Assembly: GCF_001625215.2 (NCBI RefSeq)
Contig: NC_030381.2
Location: 1,389,131 to 1,453,130 of the forward strand
Direction of reading: 5' to 3'
Length of the DNA: 64,000 bases
Source: Daucus carota subsp. sativus
Taxonomy: Eukaryota > Streptophyta > Magnoliopsida > Apiales > Apiaceae
The translations under genes and the position numbers were made by a program. Shown in pieces: positions 35,003-47,800 of this stretch; within the stretch, counting starts at the first letter, position 1, and every line of letters starts with the position of its first letter. The notes under the pieces were generated by a model that worked only from the letters and a program-made list of their open reading frames with translations, did no database searches and was not told the DNA's origin.

Positions 35003-38000
35003 CCTGATCACAGACAAATAATCAGCCAACACGAAATTAGTAAAGTCCTGGGCTCGAATAAACCATCCTCTTCTTCCCAATTCAGGTATTTTTCTCTTAA
35101 TCATATAGCATATTTATGTTATCTGTAATTATATATTTAGACATGCATGTGTGGCTTATTTAGTGTATTGGTAGTTATTTACATTATTGCTGAGTTCTTG
35201 TTTGGATCAAGCAATTATTTTTAGGTTTCATTCAGGTGGCCTACTTGCCTTTAGTTACTACTATTTTACTACATAACTGCAAAAGAAATTGAGCTTTTAG
35301 TGAATTGGTTGTTATTGACATTTATGTTAAATGAGGAGATATTAAAATGGGTGATTCTAGGTTTTTGAGGAATTGAAAGTATACGATTTTGGAAGTTGAA
35401 ATATATTTTTGATGATGGTAACTGGTGCACAAGTTAAAGGGTCCTGGTCCTAGTGGAGGAGGATCCCGCAAGAGTAGAATTTCAGGAAGGTCCTGATGTT
35501 TGAACTATACCCTTATTTTTTATGAAGTAAAGTTGTTTATAAAGGTTTAAATGTGCTATCTAGGCACCTAGCGGATAACAAGTGACCATTTGTGACTTGG
35601 CTGTCATGCCAAGAACGACCTTAAGAAGCAGACGTATATGAAAGCACATAATGTTGAAAGTACTTTGTTCTTGTTTAGATAAAAGATATATGATATTACT
35701 ATTATGCTAATATGCTGCGTTCTTCTGTTGTGTAAAGGAACAAATTGAACATTACAAAGAAAGTTTTTACTAGGTTATGCACTTGTGCTATTGAAGATGG
35801 TTCTTTGTTGCATTCAACTCTGCTTGCTAGTTTTGTTTTTGTATAGATAATGAATAAGAGAAAGGGCATCCAAACATGCATCAAGATTTTCAAATATTTA
35901 CTTATGAAGTTGTTCCCCTTTTCGGAAAAAATACATTTAGTTACAATAACTTTTCAATTCTAATGGCACCTTTAAGTAATTTTTATCTTAGTGGTTCCCC
36001 ATTTCGGAGGCCAAGATACGGAGTGAAGTTATTTCCCCATTTTATGAGTTCAAATGTTGTTGTTTTTATCATGCTTTCATTGCCAGTGCATCCCTAGTAG
36101 CACTAAAATCCACCAGACACTACACAGTGATTAGTGCCCTACCCAATTCATCAAGAGCAGCTGAAGTCCCTAGATTCTTGAGGGTCTTGAGCAGCTGTAT
36201 GACCTGTATTCATATTTGGCTATTTGCGATTTCTTTATTCTAGGAAGTATAATGCTAAGAATGCACAGTAAGCTGGAGTTACTAGAGAGGAAAACCTTCA
36301 AATCTTAAGCTTTTGTTGGGTTAAAAGAAGGCTGTTCCTGTTAATGCACTTACTTGCTCCCTTTCTGAAAAGAAAATAAACAGAATGCGGATAGATGAAC
36401 CAAAGAGAATGGCCAACGTTTCAACCGAATCTCCAGTTTAAGTGTTACTATATACTAATGTTCCTACCAAGCTTATACAAAAAAATGTTTTTTTACTTTC
36501 ATTTTTCATTTAATTTGCTCCTTGCATTCTGGTAATACTACTAAATGTCAGCTATGAAATAGCATAGCTTCTGAAAATCAAGAGATGAGTAATTTATGGT
36601 TCTCTTTGTCTATGTCAAGGTATTTATGTCTATGCTTCTATGCTCGTGTTCATGGTACTGGAGTTGGATGCCCTCCTTGGAATGTTTTTGTGGCACTCCT
36701 ACCACTTTAAAGGACTATGATCAGTTCTATTTTATGGCATGGAGTGGTGGAACGACGAGTCTAGCTTGATCTGCTTATAGAGGTCAGATCTTCACGGTTG
36801 AGCTTGAACTAATACACATACAGGGTTAGATTATCTGTCAGAAAATTCAGTTGCTTAATTAGTTTCCTCGGTATCTTTAAGCTTTTTACTATTTCTCTAC
36901 TCTTCACTGAATTTTGAGTTTTTTTCCGTCCATTTATGTCACTGTGTCAGTCTCTCAATTGCGACTTTCAGTAATACAGGGTAATTAATATCTGATCCAT
37001 TCACTAATCATATTCTTGTTTACGAATTAGTTTGTTTAAGTTGATCCGTGCTTAATTATTAAGACTGGGATTGGCCTGATACCTGATATACTGATAGACC
37101 TAGTTCTATCTCTATTACATGACTTCTCACTGTTCAGATAAGTTTGTAATAAATTAAATTATGTAGCAGAGATCCATTTGAAATGCTCTAAAAATATGGT
37201 TCATATTAAATACTTTAAAAATTTAAGCAAGCCAAAAGGCCCATAATATCATGCCACTATTATTGATATATATCTACTCCTAGATGTTTTTTTATACAAT
37301 AACAGATATTGACTTCAAAAACTCATTCATTGAATCATACTAGTATAACTACTAATAGATGTCTTAGCTTATGATCAGTTATGTCATGCTATTGTATTCT
37401 AATAGATACAATGTAGAGCATATGTTTCTGAACTTATTTCTGCTTTAAATCTGAGGTTGACATTGTAAATTTGTTAATGTAAGTAGGAGACTGGTGTGCA
37501 GACTGTTAATCTTAATCTCCGAATGTAAGATGAGAGAGAATCCACAACTGAAGTTTGCTCCAGATGATTTTACTAAAATATTTTTATATTATTAATATAT
37601 AACCACTGCCTGAGCTTCCATAAATTCTTCTACTTCCTCTGGTTGCTCAATCCATGTGCTATGCAAACACAAAACTTCAAATTTGTTTAATCCATTTTAA
37701 AATTGGAGGTCAAACTCACATGGAACCATTATAATAATCACAATAATGTGACGCCATGTTAGTCGAATAGTTTTGCAGGAATAACGATATCATTTATTGC
37801 ACTATTTTCGATAATAATTTTGCATTATTGAATTTACACGCCATGAGTATATATGTCCAGTAGTTCTTAATATTTACTGATACTCTGCTGATAAAAATTG
37901 GAGACAGTAGCAGAGATAATCAAGGTGTATGTCGATTGTCATTTTAACTTACTGTATTATGTTACAAAGTGTATAGAACTTTTGTATGTAAAAAAAAAGA

Positions 38001-38178
38001 ATAAGAAAAGCCACATCTTCCTAATAAGTTTACAAAATGCCCGAAAGACTTGAATTCTTTAGGCTTTTTGAAGAGGGCTTTCATGTATGCTATCTTCTAT
38101 CTTTGTTTTCACTAAGTATAATCACAAAACAATATATGTTAATATGTGTGTGTCTATCTAGTTATATGTTCCTGGTGA
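35003..38178. other. Intergenic between glutaredoxin and YUCCA genes
   Basis: No protein-coding gene is recognised. 35,000-36,700 is less AT-rich than the rest and might be transcribed, but open frames are short (73 codons or less) and match nothing I know. Confidence 0.4.
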
Positions 38179-39550
38179 TCAGAATGTCGAAATGCATCTT
38201 CTATGGGTGGGGACTTTTTGTTTTTTCTGCTTCAAATCCTCCTTCCAGACTCTGGAAATATCTTGTGCAATTTTCATGGCATCTGAGGATGCACCAGATA
38301 GTCCTCTCTTTGTGAATCCAACAGCGTAAAGTCCAGTGTTTCCCTTCCATCCATTTGGGAATGGGGTCTTGGGGTATCCAGATTTGGTGAAAAACTCGGT
38401 TTCTTGTAGCCAGTAGGGAACATTACTGCAGTATCCAGTGGCCAAAACAACTGAATCAATGTCTAGTTCTTCGCCATTATCAAGTTCTACCATAGTTTTA
38501 GAGAACTTTTTGATTCCAGGAACCACTTCAATATCGCCAGATCGGATCTTCTCCAATGCTCCAATATCAAGAACAGGTGTTTTCCCATGTGTGCTCTTTA
38601 GCTCCATTGGACCAATTGATGGCCTTTTCAAACCATAACTATCAGTGTTGCCGAGTATAAACCATGTTAATATCAGCAATATCTTGTCAACTAGCCATAA
38701 AGGGAGCCATTTCATCATCATCATTGCCAGTTCAAATGTTGATTTTCCGAATATTTCTCTTGGCAATACATGGACCTGAAATATTTTCAAAAAAATCATT
38801 AGAACAAAGTACTAATTCATAGTTCATATCATTTTAAAAAATTTCATGATCAAGTATTTAAGTTTGAGAACTATATTGATGACTTACCGAGCTTCTAGAC
38901 ACCATTGATGGTTTAGCATTGTGATTACAGAGATCAAGTGAAACTTCCATTCCTGAATTTCCACATCCCACAACAAGAACTTTTTTCCCACTATATTTTT
39001 CACCAGACTTGTACTCGCAAGCATGAATAACTTCACCGCCAAAATCCCCTAGTCCTGCAATTTCAGGGACTACTCGCTCTGCATTTTCTCCTGTGGCTAC
39101 CACAATCCACTGACAAATGTACTCAACCTCAGACCTAGTAGATCCTTGTGTTGAAACAGTTCTGATTCTCCATGAACGACAGACTTCATCGTACTTAGCA
39201 GACTCCACAGATTCATTAAATTGTGGTTTGATGCCAAAATGACTTGCATATGATTCGAGATAATCAATGAACTGTTTTTTTGTGGGATATTCTGGGTAAT
39301 GTTCAGGGAATGGTAGTTTAGGAAGTTGACAGAACTGTTTTGGAAGGTGAAGCTTAAGGCGATCATAAGTTCTCTTCTGCCACAAAGAAGCTATGCAATC
39401 AGCTCTTTCAAGAACTACGAAAGGGAGGCCTTGTTCTTTAAGGCAAGCTCCCACAGCTAGTCCAGATGGTCCAGCTCCGATGATTACTGGACCATTAACC
39501 CAGACACACCTGCGGGAAAACATATCATTTTGTTCTGAAAAACTAAACAT
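38179..39550 (-). CDS. YUCCA-type flavin monooxygenase (indole-3-pyruvate monooxygenase), YUC8/2-like
   Basis: It makes auxin: it converts indole-3-pyruvate to indole-3-acetic acid with FAD, NADPH and O2, in the cytosol or at the ER. There are two exons, 38888-39550 and 38179-38775, giving 419 residues in phase, the usual family length. The FAD site is GAGPSG (25-30). The FMO identifying stretch is [11 protein letters not shown] (170-180). The NADPH site is GCGNSG (195-200). The ATG-containing motif [12 protein letters not shown] (ATGY 333-336) lies in exon 2. All key glycines are present and there are no breaks. A TATA box lies at 39691-39698. The nearest Arabidopsis gene by position is YUC8 (At4g28720, from memory). 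Assignment to a single YUC member needs a tree. Confidence 0.93.
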
Positions 39551-39690
39551 TTTGTGCTAGAAGATTGGTTTATGGTATTAGTTGAAGCTTTCTGATTTTC
39601 GAGGTTTTTGAAGTAGAATGCTGAAGTGTTTTGTGTTTGTAAGAGAAGAAACTGTTGAGATTGTTGGAGGGAGAGGAGTAGATTGAAGTG

Positions 39691-39698
39691 TTTATATA
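39691..39698 (-). promoter_or_regulatory. TATA box candidate of the YUCCA gene
   Basis: The minus strand reads CTCTATATAAACAC about 140 nt upstream of the start codon at 39550. This leaves a leader of roughly 110 nt. Confidence 0.65.
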
Positions 39699-42616
39699 GA
39701 GCTGCTAAATGTTTATGCCATGTGCTGGAGGATTGAGGAATTTAATGCATTGGAGAGAGAGAATACCCTCAATTATTTTTATTCCAATGTTAATTTTATT
39801 TCATCATAACATAGTTATTGAATATCACCCTTCTAATGAAAAGATTAATATCAGGAAGAGAACATGCTTATCTGACTTGAGCCAAATGGTGGGCTTGAGC
39901 CTTGAGACTTGCACTTAAAATTTTCTTATGATAGGTGTGAAAGAATAAAATGATAATTAGTGAGTGTGATACTCAATCTTTTATTTAGTTAAAATAATTG
40001 GAGGTCTATCAGTTCAAAAATAGTGATCCATTTTATATATAGGTCTAATGCATAAAACCTTTATGTTAACTGCAATTATTTGTAGTCTTATTCACAATTA
40101 GTAATGCAAAGATATTAATAAGATTTTATTATTTTATAATACTAGTTCTATCTCAATTGCCAAATTCATTATTGCAGATCTGTAAATGATTCAGTAATTT
40201 CGACTTATTTAGCAGTGACGTATCGGTTTGACTTATAAGGTTGTGTTCACTTGGATGAAATGGAATAAGGAGAGAATATAATGAAAAATTATAAAGAACG
40301 TTTTATTGAGAAAGAAGAAGGTATGAGAAAATAGTGACCAAATATGAACATTCCTTCCAAAACATGTGGGTTAGATTTCTAGTTTAAACAGTTTGGAATG
40401 GAATGACCGAATGAATGAAAATTATAGACATTTTCTCTCATCACCCCAATTTAGAATATAAATTTCATTCAATTCTTCTTACATTCCATTCTAAACAAAA
40501 GAACGCAGCCTAAATGACTTTTAAGTAAGAAATTGTGAGATATATATACTTGAAGGCTTGTTTCCAGTGATCTTATTTATAAAGTAAAAGGAACTTTCAT
40601 GAAATTTATTGCATGTGCCTTCTAATTTTGATTGAAATAATTAATTTATTTGAACTTTATGTTCTCTCATGAGTTGTTCATCAGAGCTAATTACTAAAAG
40701 CATGCATACATAATTAAAATGAGAATTAGGGGGGAAAGTGGTTATCATCCCTGATTTTAATGGCCCACTTAATAATTTCTAAATCCTGTTCAATAATTTA
40801 CCAACCATATACAATATGCTTCCATCCAGAGGCTCAGAGCAGTGTGCTCACGTGGAGCTTAAGCTTAAGATGTGTAAATTTGTGATTTCGTTTTATGCAA
40901 TTCGGAAATCGCAAGCATCTGTTTAATTTCCCAATAATTTCATTTCTCGCTTCTGTACTGTAATACAAGCCTCTTCTTTTATCACACAATGTAGCTGCAA
41001 ATGATACATGAGCATTATCTAATATATTGATCTACAATTATTTTGTGCCGTTTATGACCAGCTACAGGATTTTAGCCGCACAGTATACCGGCGTAACAAT
41101 TCAGCATTTTGTGTTCATGGGTCTCTCATTTTGTCAGACTATATATATGTGTCGAGATTTCAATTAATTATTTTTAGTTTTGATCATCTTTAGCTCGTAT
41201 ATTACTGTGTCTCCTAAATTCAATTTTGCAGTTGTGCACCGTCCCAGAGGGATCAGGAAACAAAACTACAGAAGTTCGGAGACTCATCTGAAAGTACCGA
41301 ACTGCCAATCAAGGTAATATTTGTCATAATTATGATCTGTAGCTGTGTAGCATGATAAATCCGGCCTACTCCACCGCGGAATAAAAAATGCTAAAGAAAA
41401 AAGAACGAGCACACTTGACATAGTGCTGATTTCTAATACCTAAAAACCACACCATTTTTACACCTGCATCTGCACATACATGTTGAGCTCGTCTTTCTAA
41501 CCGCACTGGTCATTCTTTAAGGACTACTGTATCTATTTTTGTAGTTTGGTTAGATCCGAAAATACACACCAGTACTGTGACCAGTGCACTAGTCATTTTT
41601 AAGCTATACATTCTCACATATCATGCATCTTCGCTATTCAACCTAATCCGTATAAATGTTGGTCGACCAAAATTGAATCAAGGATTCGGGTGACAGAAGA
41701 TATTATCAATAGACTATCAGGTTGTCAAAAGATATGTATAAAATGTTTTACATCATCTATCACCATATGTCTTACGTACCGGTATATCTCAGTTAAAACA
41801 AGTTTGACGAAGATAAAATGTACGTAGATCATGTCCCTCTTCTGAGTTCCGCGAAGACCTTTAGGTTTGATTAAATGTTAAAATACATCCGGTAACACAG
41901 AGCGGTTAAGCACAATGCCGCACTATCCCTTTATCAAGTATATTGGTTTAATCCGAATTAATGAGACAGGTCTTAATTTTTGTTTTGAAACCTAATGACA
42001 CAAGTTTGTAGTGAGAAGTATATATTAAAATGATTTAATCCCTACTTAAGCTTTGTTGTCTTATATATAATTGTGGCCATGACCTACACTTTTGTCATAT
42101 TTTAGTACGATTTGCTTTAATAAAATCAGTAAAGCATATGCATTAATAATTAGTTCATATAACTGGTACTCTCCTCCCTTTCCTAAAAGCAATTATATCA
42201 AGGCCTAATGACTCCATTGACATGATTAACCAAGTCTACTCTAGCGAGGATTTGGTTGTCAAAGTCTGATTATCTATTTTGCAAACTAATTAATTCTACC
42301 TCTGATTCATAATCGTTGTTTAATAATGAATTCCTTAACAAAGAACTTAATTATCAATTATTTGGTAAGCTATTCCACTTTATTAGTCACAATATCATAA
42401 GTTCATAAAATATCATTCGCTAATTAGGCATCCACCATGTAAATCTTATAGTACTAAGTGGCTGGCCGGTCAAAGCATTTTCCGTCCGGTCAAACGAGAA
42501 GGAATATTATCCACTAGAGTTGCAATTTTATATTGAGGTGTGGGGTTAGCCGGTTAGTTAGGCTCTGTTTATGATTACAAAATTAGGTAGTTCTGGAAAG
42601 ATTAAGCATAAATTTG
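39699..42616. other. YUCCA upstream region and intergenic DNA
   Basis: Apart from the small Harbinger-like MITE (40239-40510), AT-rich DNA without a recognised gene. An 82-nt plus-strand segment (41232-41313) lies between TTTTGCAG and GTAATATT and could be an exon of a non-coding RNA; that is not shown. Confidence 0.4.
40239..40510. mobile_element. PIF/Harbinger-like (Tourist) MITE, 272 bp
   Basis: The left end GGTTGTGTTCACTTGG and the complement of the right end (GGCTGCGTTCTTTTGT) agree at 12 of 16 positions. The flanks carry the trinucleotide TAA on both sides (40236-40238 and 40511-40513), the typical Harbinger target. It lies about 690 bp upstream of the YUCCA start codon. Confidence 0.7.
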
Positions 42617-42618
42617 TA

Positions 42619-42928
42619 CTCCCTCTGTCCCATTTTAATTGACAATTATTCTTTTTTGGGACGTCCCAAAAACAATGAACCTATTACACTTACTATTTTG
42701 AACACTACTTTTCACTATTACACCCACTACTTCTTCCACTATATCTATTCTATAATAATATAAACACTATTACACCCACTACTTTCCTCCACTATCTCAA
42801 ATCTATTATTAAAATTTTGATGGGTCTCATCACTTTATCAACTTTTCAACTAATTTAATTTATTTTACCATTTTTTTCTTAATCTCCGTGAAATTCAAAG
42901 CATATCAATCTTTTTGGGACGGAGGGAG
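42619..42928. mobile_element. Stowaway-like MITE, 310 bp
   Basis: Ends CTCCCTCTGTCCCATTTTAA and the mirrored TTTTTGGGACGGAGGGAG, with TA on each side (42617-42618 and 42929-42930). Internal ATTACACCCACTAC repeats recur, as in the related copy at 19223. Confidence 0.9.
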
Positions 42929-42958
42929 TATCTAATTTCTAATTTATTTATTTATTGG

Positions 42959-43955
42959 CAGTGGCGGAACCAGAGGGGGGCTAGGGGGTGCTAGAGCCCC
43001 CCCTAACCTCGAAAAAACAGTGTATATTTTTTTTCCAGCCCCCGCTGAATTATTCATGTCAATATAATTTAGGGTACTTAGAGCGAGTTCAAGAGATATC
43101 TTATAACATGTCCTAAGTCATAATTTAGGACATTTGATAAAAAATATTGTTGATTCTACAATGTCCTAGTATGCTTTATATCATAAGGACAACCTCTTGA
43201 AACCTTATTTATACGGCACCTCTCTCTCTTTACTCTATCCTATATATTAAATAAATTCTTATACATACTTTCTTTCTCTCTCTGCTTTGGACTTGCTCTT
43301 AGTCTAAAGAGAGTCTGATTAACAAATACATTCAAACAGATACACTCATAAGTCATACGCACACACTTGACACTACCCTAACTCAGCTTCTCACTGTGAT
43401 AAATTCATTTAGCCGCGAATCCGCGACAACCTGCTCAGCTGCGATCTCCCTCCCGACAGCTGGCTCCTAATGCCCATAGCCCACCGGCTTGCAAACTACT
43501 CTCACCGACTCTCCCTACCTTTAGTAGGCTTAATATTTCCGACAATGAGGTTGAAGAAGGACAGACCGGGCCCTTAATGGTACTTATCTTATCACGCCAC
43601 ACATGGAGAAGGAGACATCTTGGGAAGGAATAGTGAATAGTAATGTCACTTGGAACTGGTTGCTTATGCTTTTTCGGAGGTCTACAGCCATTATGTGGCG
43701 TCAAAAAATCGCTATTCTAAAAGTTTTTTTTTTTTTTGACGCAGCTGCTTACTACTGTATTTATGTTAATGCACTATGAACAACGTTCTCTTTGAGGCCT
43801 TTTAACCAATCAATACCTGCAACCTAGAGAGATGGTCGTCTCTCTTTGATGAATGTGGTATCGAGGTTCGGTATAATAATCTAAATCAGTCCTTTACAAT
43901 CTCACTTACTTCCGAATTTGAGCCCCCCTAAATTTCATTCCTGGTTCCGCCACTG
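42959..43955. mobile_element. hAT-type non-autonomous element, 997 bp
   Basis: TIR CAGTGGCGGAACCAG at the left and CTGGTTCCGCCACTG at the right, exact inverted copies, flanked by the perfect 8-bp duplication TTTATTGG (42951-42958 and 43956-43963). The interior has a GC-richer patch (43380-43720) with short open frames but no recognisable transposase. It is a longer relative of the 409-bp element at 34586. Confidence 0.93.
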
Positions 43956-44400
43956 TTTATTGGTTGAGCCTTTTGGCTTTGTCTTTATATCTGTAATCAT
44001 TTCTCTCATTTTTATATTTGATTTAGTTCTCTCATTTTTGATTTATTAATAGCACAGTAATATAAGCCAGATGTATATACACATGGACATCAAACTGAAA
44101 ATACGCATGTAGTAATATTTTCAAAAATGAGGTTCTAGAGAATCGATTACGAGATTTGCTTGAGATATGGGTGGCCATGCATGAGAATTGAGATCAAGTT
44201 AAGTAAGGAAGTATATTGCATGTTCACATGTATACAGCAAACTGAGAATCGAAACGATCTTATACTGAAATTTTGAATGATAAATATTTTATTAATATTT
44301 AAACTAATTAGGAGCAAATATCATTGAATTTGTCAATTACTAAATCATTTACCTCTATCAATATTTTTGATTCATTAATTATAATTTATAATTGTTTTTT

Positions 44401-44520
44401 CTCAGGATTATATGTTTATGTATCACAATCGATTTAAAATATAGAGCATATATGTGTGTTCTCAGGATTATATGTTTATGTATCACAATCGATTTAAAAT
44501 ATAGAGCATATCTGTGTGGA
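44401..44520. repeat. Recent 60-bp tandem duplication
   Basis: Two consecutive 60-bp units starting CTCAGGATTATATG are identical except at a few positions at the end of each unit. Confidence 0.97.
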
Positions 44521-44632
44521 TTTTAAATCCGGGTTTAGAACTATTTATGACTTTAAGTTGAATCATATTTGTATGTTTAACATGTCCGTAACTAATTTAA
44601 AGACAGAAGTAACAAACTTATTTATATTATTA

Positions 44633-44881
44633 TTCCCTCCGTCCCCCTGAGTAGTATACATTGGGGGACGGGGACGCGACACGGACTTTAATACTCCTGT
44701 AAAGTGTAGTTGTGTAATTTATTTTTAAAATTTTCTTTTTTTGAATTAAAGTTTGGATGTTATATTTTTATTCAGAAAAAGAATTTCAAAAATAAGTTAC
44801 GGAACTATATTATATAAGAGCATTGAAATGCGTGTCGAGCAGTTGAAAAGAAACGTATACAATTAAATGGGACAGAGGGAG
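44633..44881. mobile_element. Stowaway-like MITE, about 249 bp
   Basis: Left end TTCCCTCCGTCCCCCTGAG and right end AATGGGACAGAGGGAG, with TA flanks at 44631-44632 and 44882-44883. Older than the other copies, judging from the poorer TIR match. Confidence 0.75.
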
Positions 44882-47800
44882 TATTATATTTTATGATTTA
44901 TAAAAAACTTTTGTCGAATATTTTTAACTTAATAATAAAATCAAAATTATATAAACAAATATTTCAAAATTTTAACTTACCGTACCAATTCATGTTAAAT
45001 CATAAATTACTAATCTCAGGCGAACTGTCTCATGACTCAAAGTCTTTAATTAAACAGAGGCATGTGAGCTCCGAAGAACTATAAAATGCGTAGTAGGAGA
45101 GAGTTAGTGAGAACTGAGAAGGATCATAGACCACGTACTTATTATAATCATAATCACATGGCAGCATGGCGCAATAAGAACCTTTAGCCAGTGAACTACA
45201 AACCCTAAATAATATCAATATAATAACAAGTAAAATCTGAAACGAATCTACACGGCACTATTCGAATTTTACAAAGATTTAGAAGATTTTCGTGTTCTAA
45301 TTATACCTGTTTTCTGTTGTAACTAAATGGACTGATCCCGTTATTCATGTTTGGTAAGAATATAGCTTCCATGTGTTTTCTGATTTGTTTCTGCTTCATA
45401 TGAAACAAGAAATATCTTAGTTACCATGATTAGGAACATAATCTATACTTAAGGATTTTCAAGAGCATCATTTATTCAAAGACCTCTCTGTATTGTTGGA
45501 AACAATTGAATTAATCCTCTGTCATTAACGTCTAAGTTGACGTAGCCGGCCTTCATTATATTTCTTATCATTACTGTCTGTTTAATCAATTTACTTGCTT
45601 ATCATTTCCTCTCTTTTGGTCGTCATCATCAACATATATTTCATTATATGGCGGTTTAACCATCGGAGAAATCAGATTTTTGTGAAATATATACTCTTTT
45701 TCGACTTATTTTATTTCACTTGATCTGGAATATGATTTCATATATTTAGTTAAACGAAAACTAATCGTTTGACATTGCTGTCGTAGACCGCGGATTTGCT
45801 AGAACATGAAAAAAATTGTTTGATAATCTAAAAACAATTTTCATGGACAATAGTTTTTAGTTTAAAAACTGCTTTCAAGAAAAGCAAATTCTCTCATATC
45901 TTTGTGTAAAACTGCATTTTAATTTTCGGAAAAGTTTCATAGATTTCATTATCAAATCTCATCAATAACTTATAATTTGTATTAAAATTGGAAATATATA
46001 AATACCACAAAAAATATTAAACAGTTGTCTAATTTCTGCAAGATTACTTTTTTTACAAGTATTTTTCCTGATAACAAATTTTTTAATAGCACTGTCAAAT
46101 AATAGACCATAATCCAGAGCATAGAAATACAATCTGGGATTTGCTTTGGATTGAACAACATACAATCTTTACCAAGTTAATGAAATATATTAGTTAAATT
46201 TGCTTGGTTTATTTATTCAGAACACTGATTCTCAAATTAGGTTAATGCAATAATAGACATTATTCTACATGCACTCAATGATGCGATATATGTGGCTGAC
46301 CTCAGTGCTCTTGCATGTTAAATCCACATTACAACCTTGTGGTTTACATATAAAACACAAGTCCCAACGAAATAACCATATATAATTAATTCAGATGGAA
46401 TATCGAAATCTCAACTCATCGATCGCTTGAGTTTGCTGAGTCATTCAGCTGCTATCTTAGAAGCATTGCACCTGTAGCACCCTCGACTTCCCATGTGGCA
46501 TTTGCAGTTCAGTCCCTCTGTTGTTTATTATATCTTTTGTAGCTCTTTGTTTCAATCTAGGTGCCGACCCCCTTCGTTGTTGTAGCACACAATTCGCATA
46601 AGCTGAGGTTGGGAGTTTAAATTAGGGTTCCAAGTTGTATTTATTTAAGTTTATTTTTAGAATTTCGAGTACAATTCCCGTTATTTTTCTGCTTGTTTCT
46701 GTGTTTTGTGATTGTGAGTCATTGAGTATTTCCATAACGTACATGCACATGGACATGAAGGAGACTGTAATTTCATAATACGCCCACTAAAATTTATACC
46801 ATCAATTTTAAAATACATGTCCTTTCAATTATTGACACATATTTTTGAATTTTTTTTAACTACATAACTAAAATTATTATCTTTTAAATTTGATTTTGAA
46901 TTATAATATTACTCAAATATTTTTGTTCAGAAAATATTTTTTAAAAATAATAATTTTAATTATACGATCAAAAAATTTAATATATGCTAAAACGTCAAGC
47001 AGCTTATATGTCAGAATTGAATAATATACTTTTTTAGTTTTTTAATCGTTGTTTACAAACTACTGTTAGGAATTTCACTCCATGTTAATAATTACCAGCT
47101 ACAATTATCTTTGATTTTAATTTTGTTTTTTCTATATTTTTGGGTTAATTTTGGCCGACCTCAACTAATATATTTTTTAGAGAGCACTGAAACAGGGTAA
47201 ACGGTAAAGATAACATAAATTGAGACAAATGTGGCATGTGTTAGTATAGCCTAGAAGGGTGAACCTTTATGTTTATTACCTGGGCCGGAATTATTTTTCT
47301 CGGAGAACTAAGTGCAGCAGAGAGCGTCAGAAATGTCTTTAAGTTTCGGTTTTCCACAACACTACTCTTGAACACCACAAAAATTGAGTAATTTATAAAG
47401 AGAACGTGTTTTTGAAAACACACAGTCGAACTGTGTGTGAGCACATGTCACGCACCGCCCGGCCATCGGCATTTAACTGCTTAATGAATCATGTTCATTG
47501 CTTAAACCATAATTAAACCGTCCATATCCCTACTTAATTAGGGCTAACTCTTTATTAACAACTTGTAAAACTAGAAAATTATCCATGTGATAGGTAATAC
47601 TAGTCAAATTTGGAATATTTCCCTAAAAGGTTGCTCAAAAAATCGTTAGAATTGTCTGTGTACACCTAAACTGTCAATGTTAAGTGTTAACCGTTGTAGC
47701 TAGGTTTGAATGAGGCAATTGACTACTGTAAGTACGAATAAAATTGATATCCTTGCATGCAGGGATAAATCAAAGGAGAATCGTAACTCGGGTCAAATTT

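Noticed and set aside
43435..43704. An 89-codon minus-strand open frame in the hAT-type element
   Set aside because: No likeness to a transposase or other family; probably chance in a GC-richer patch.
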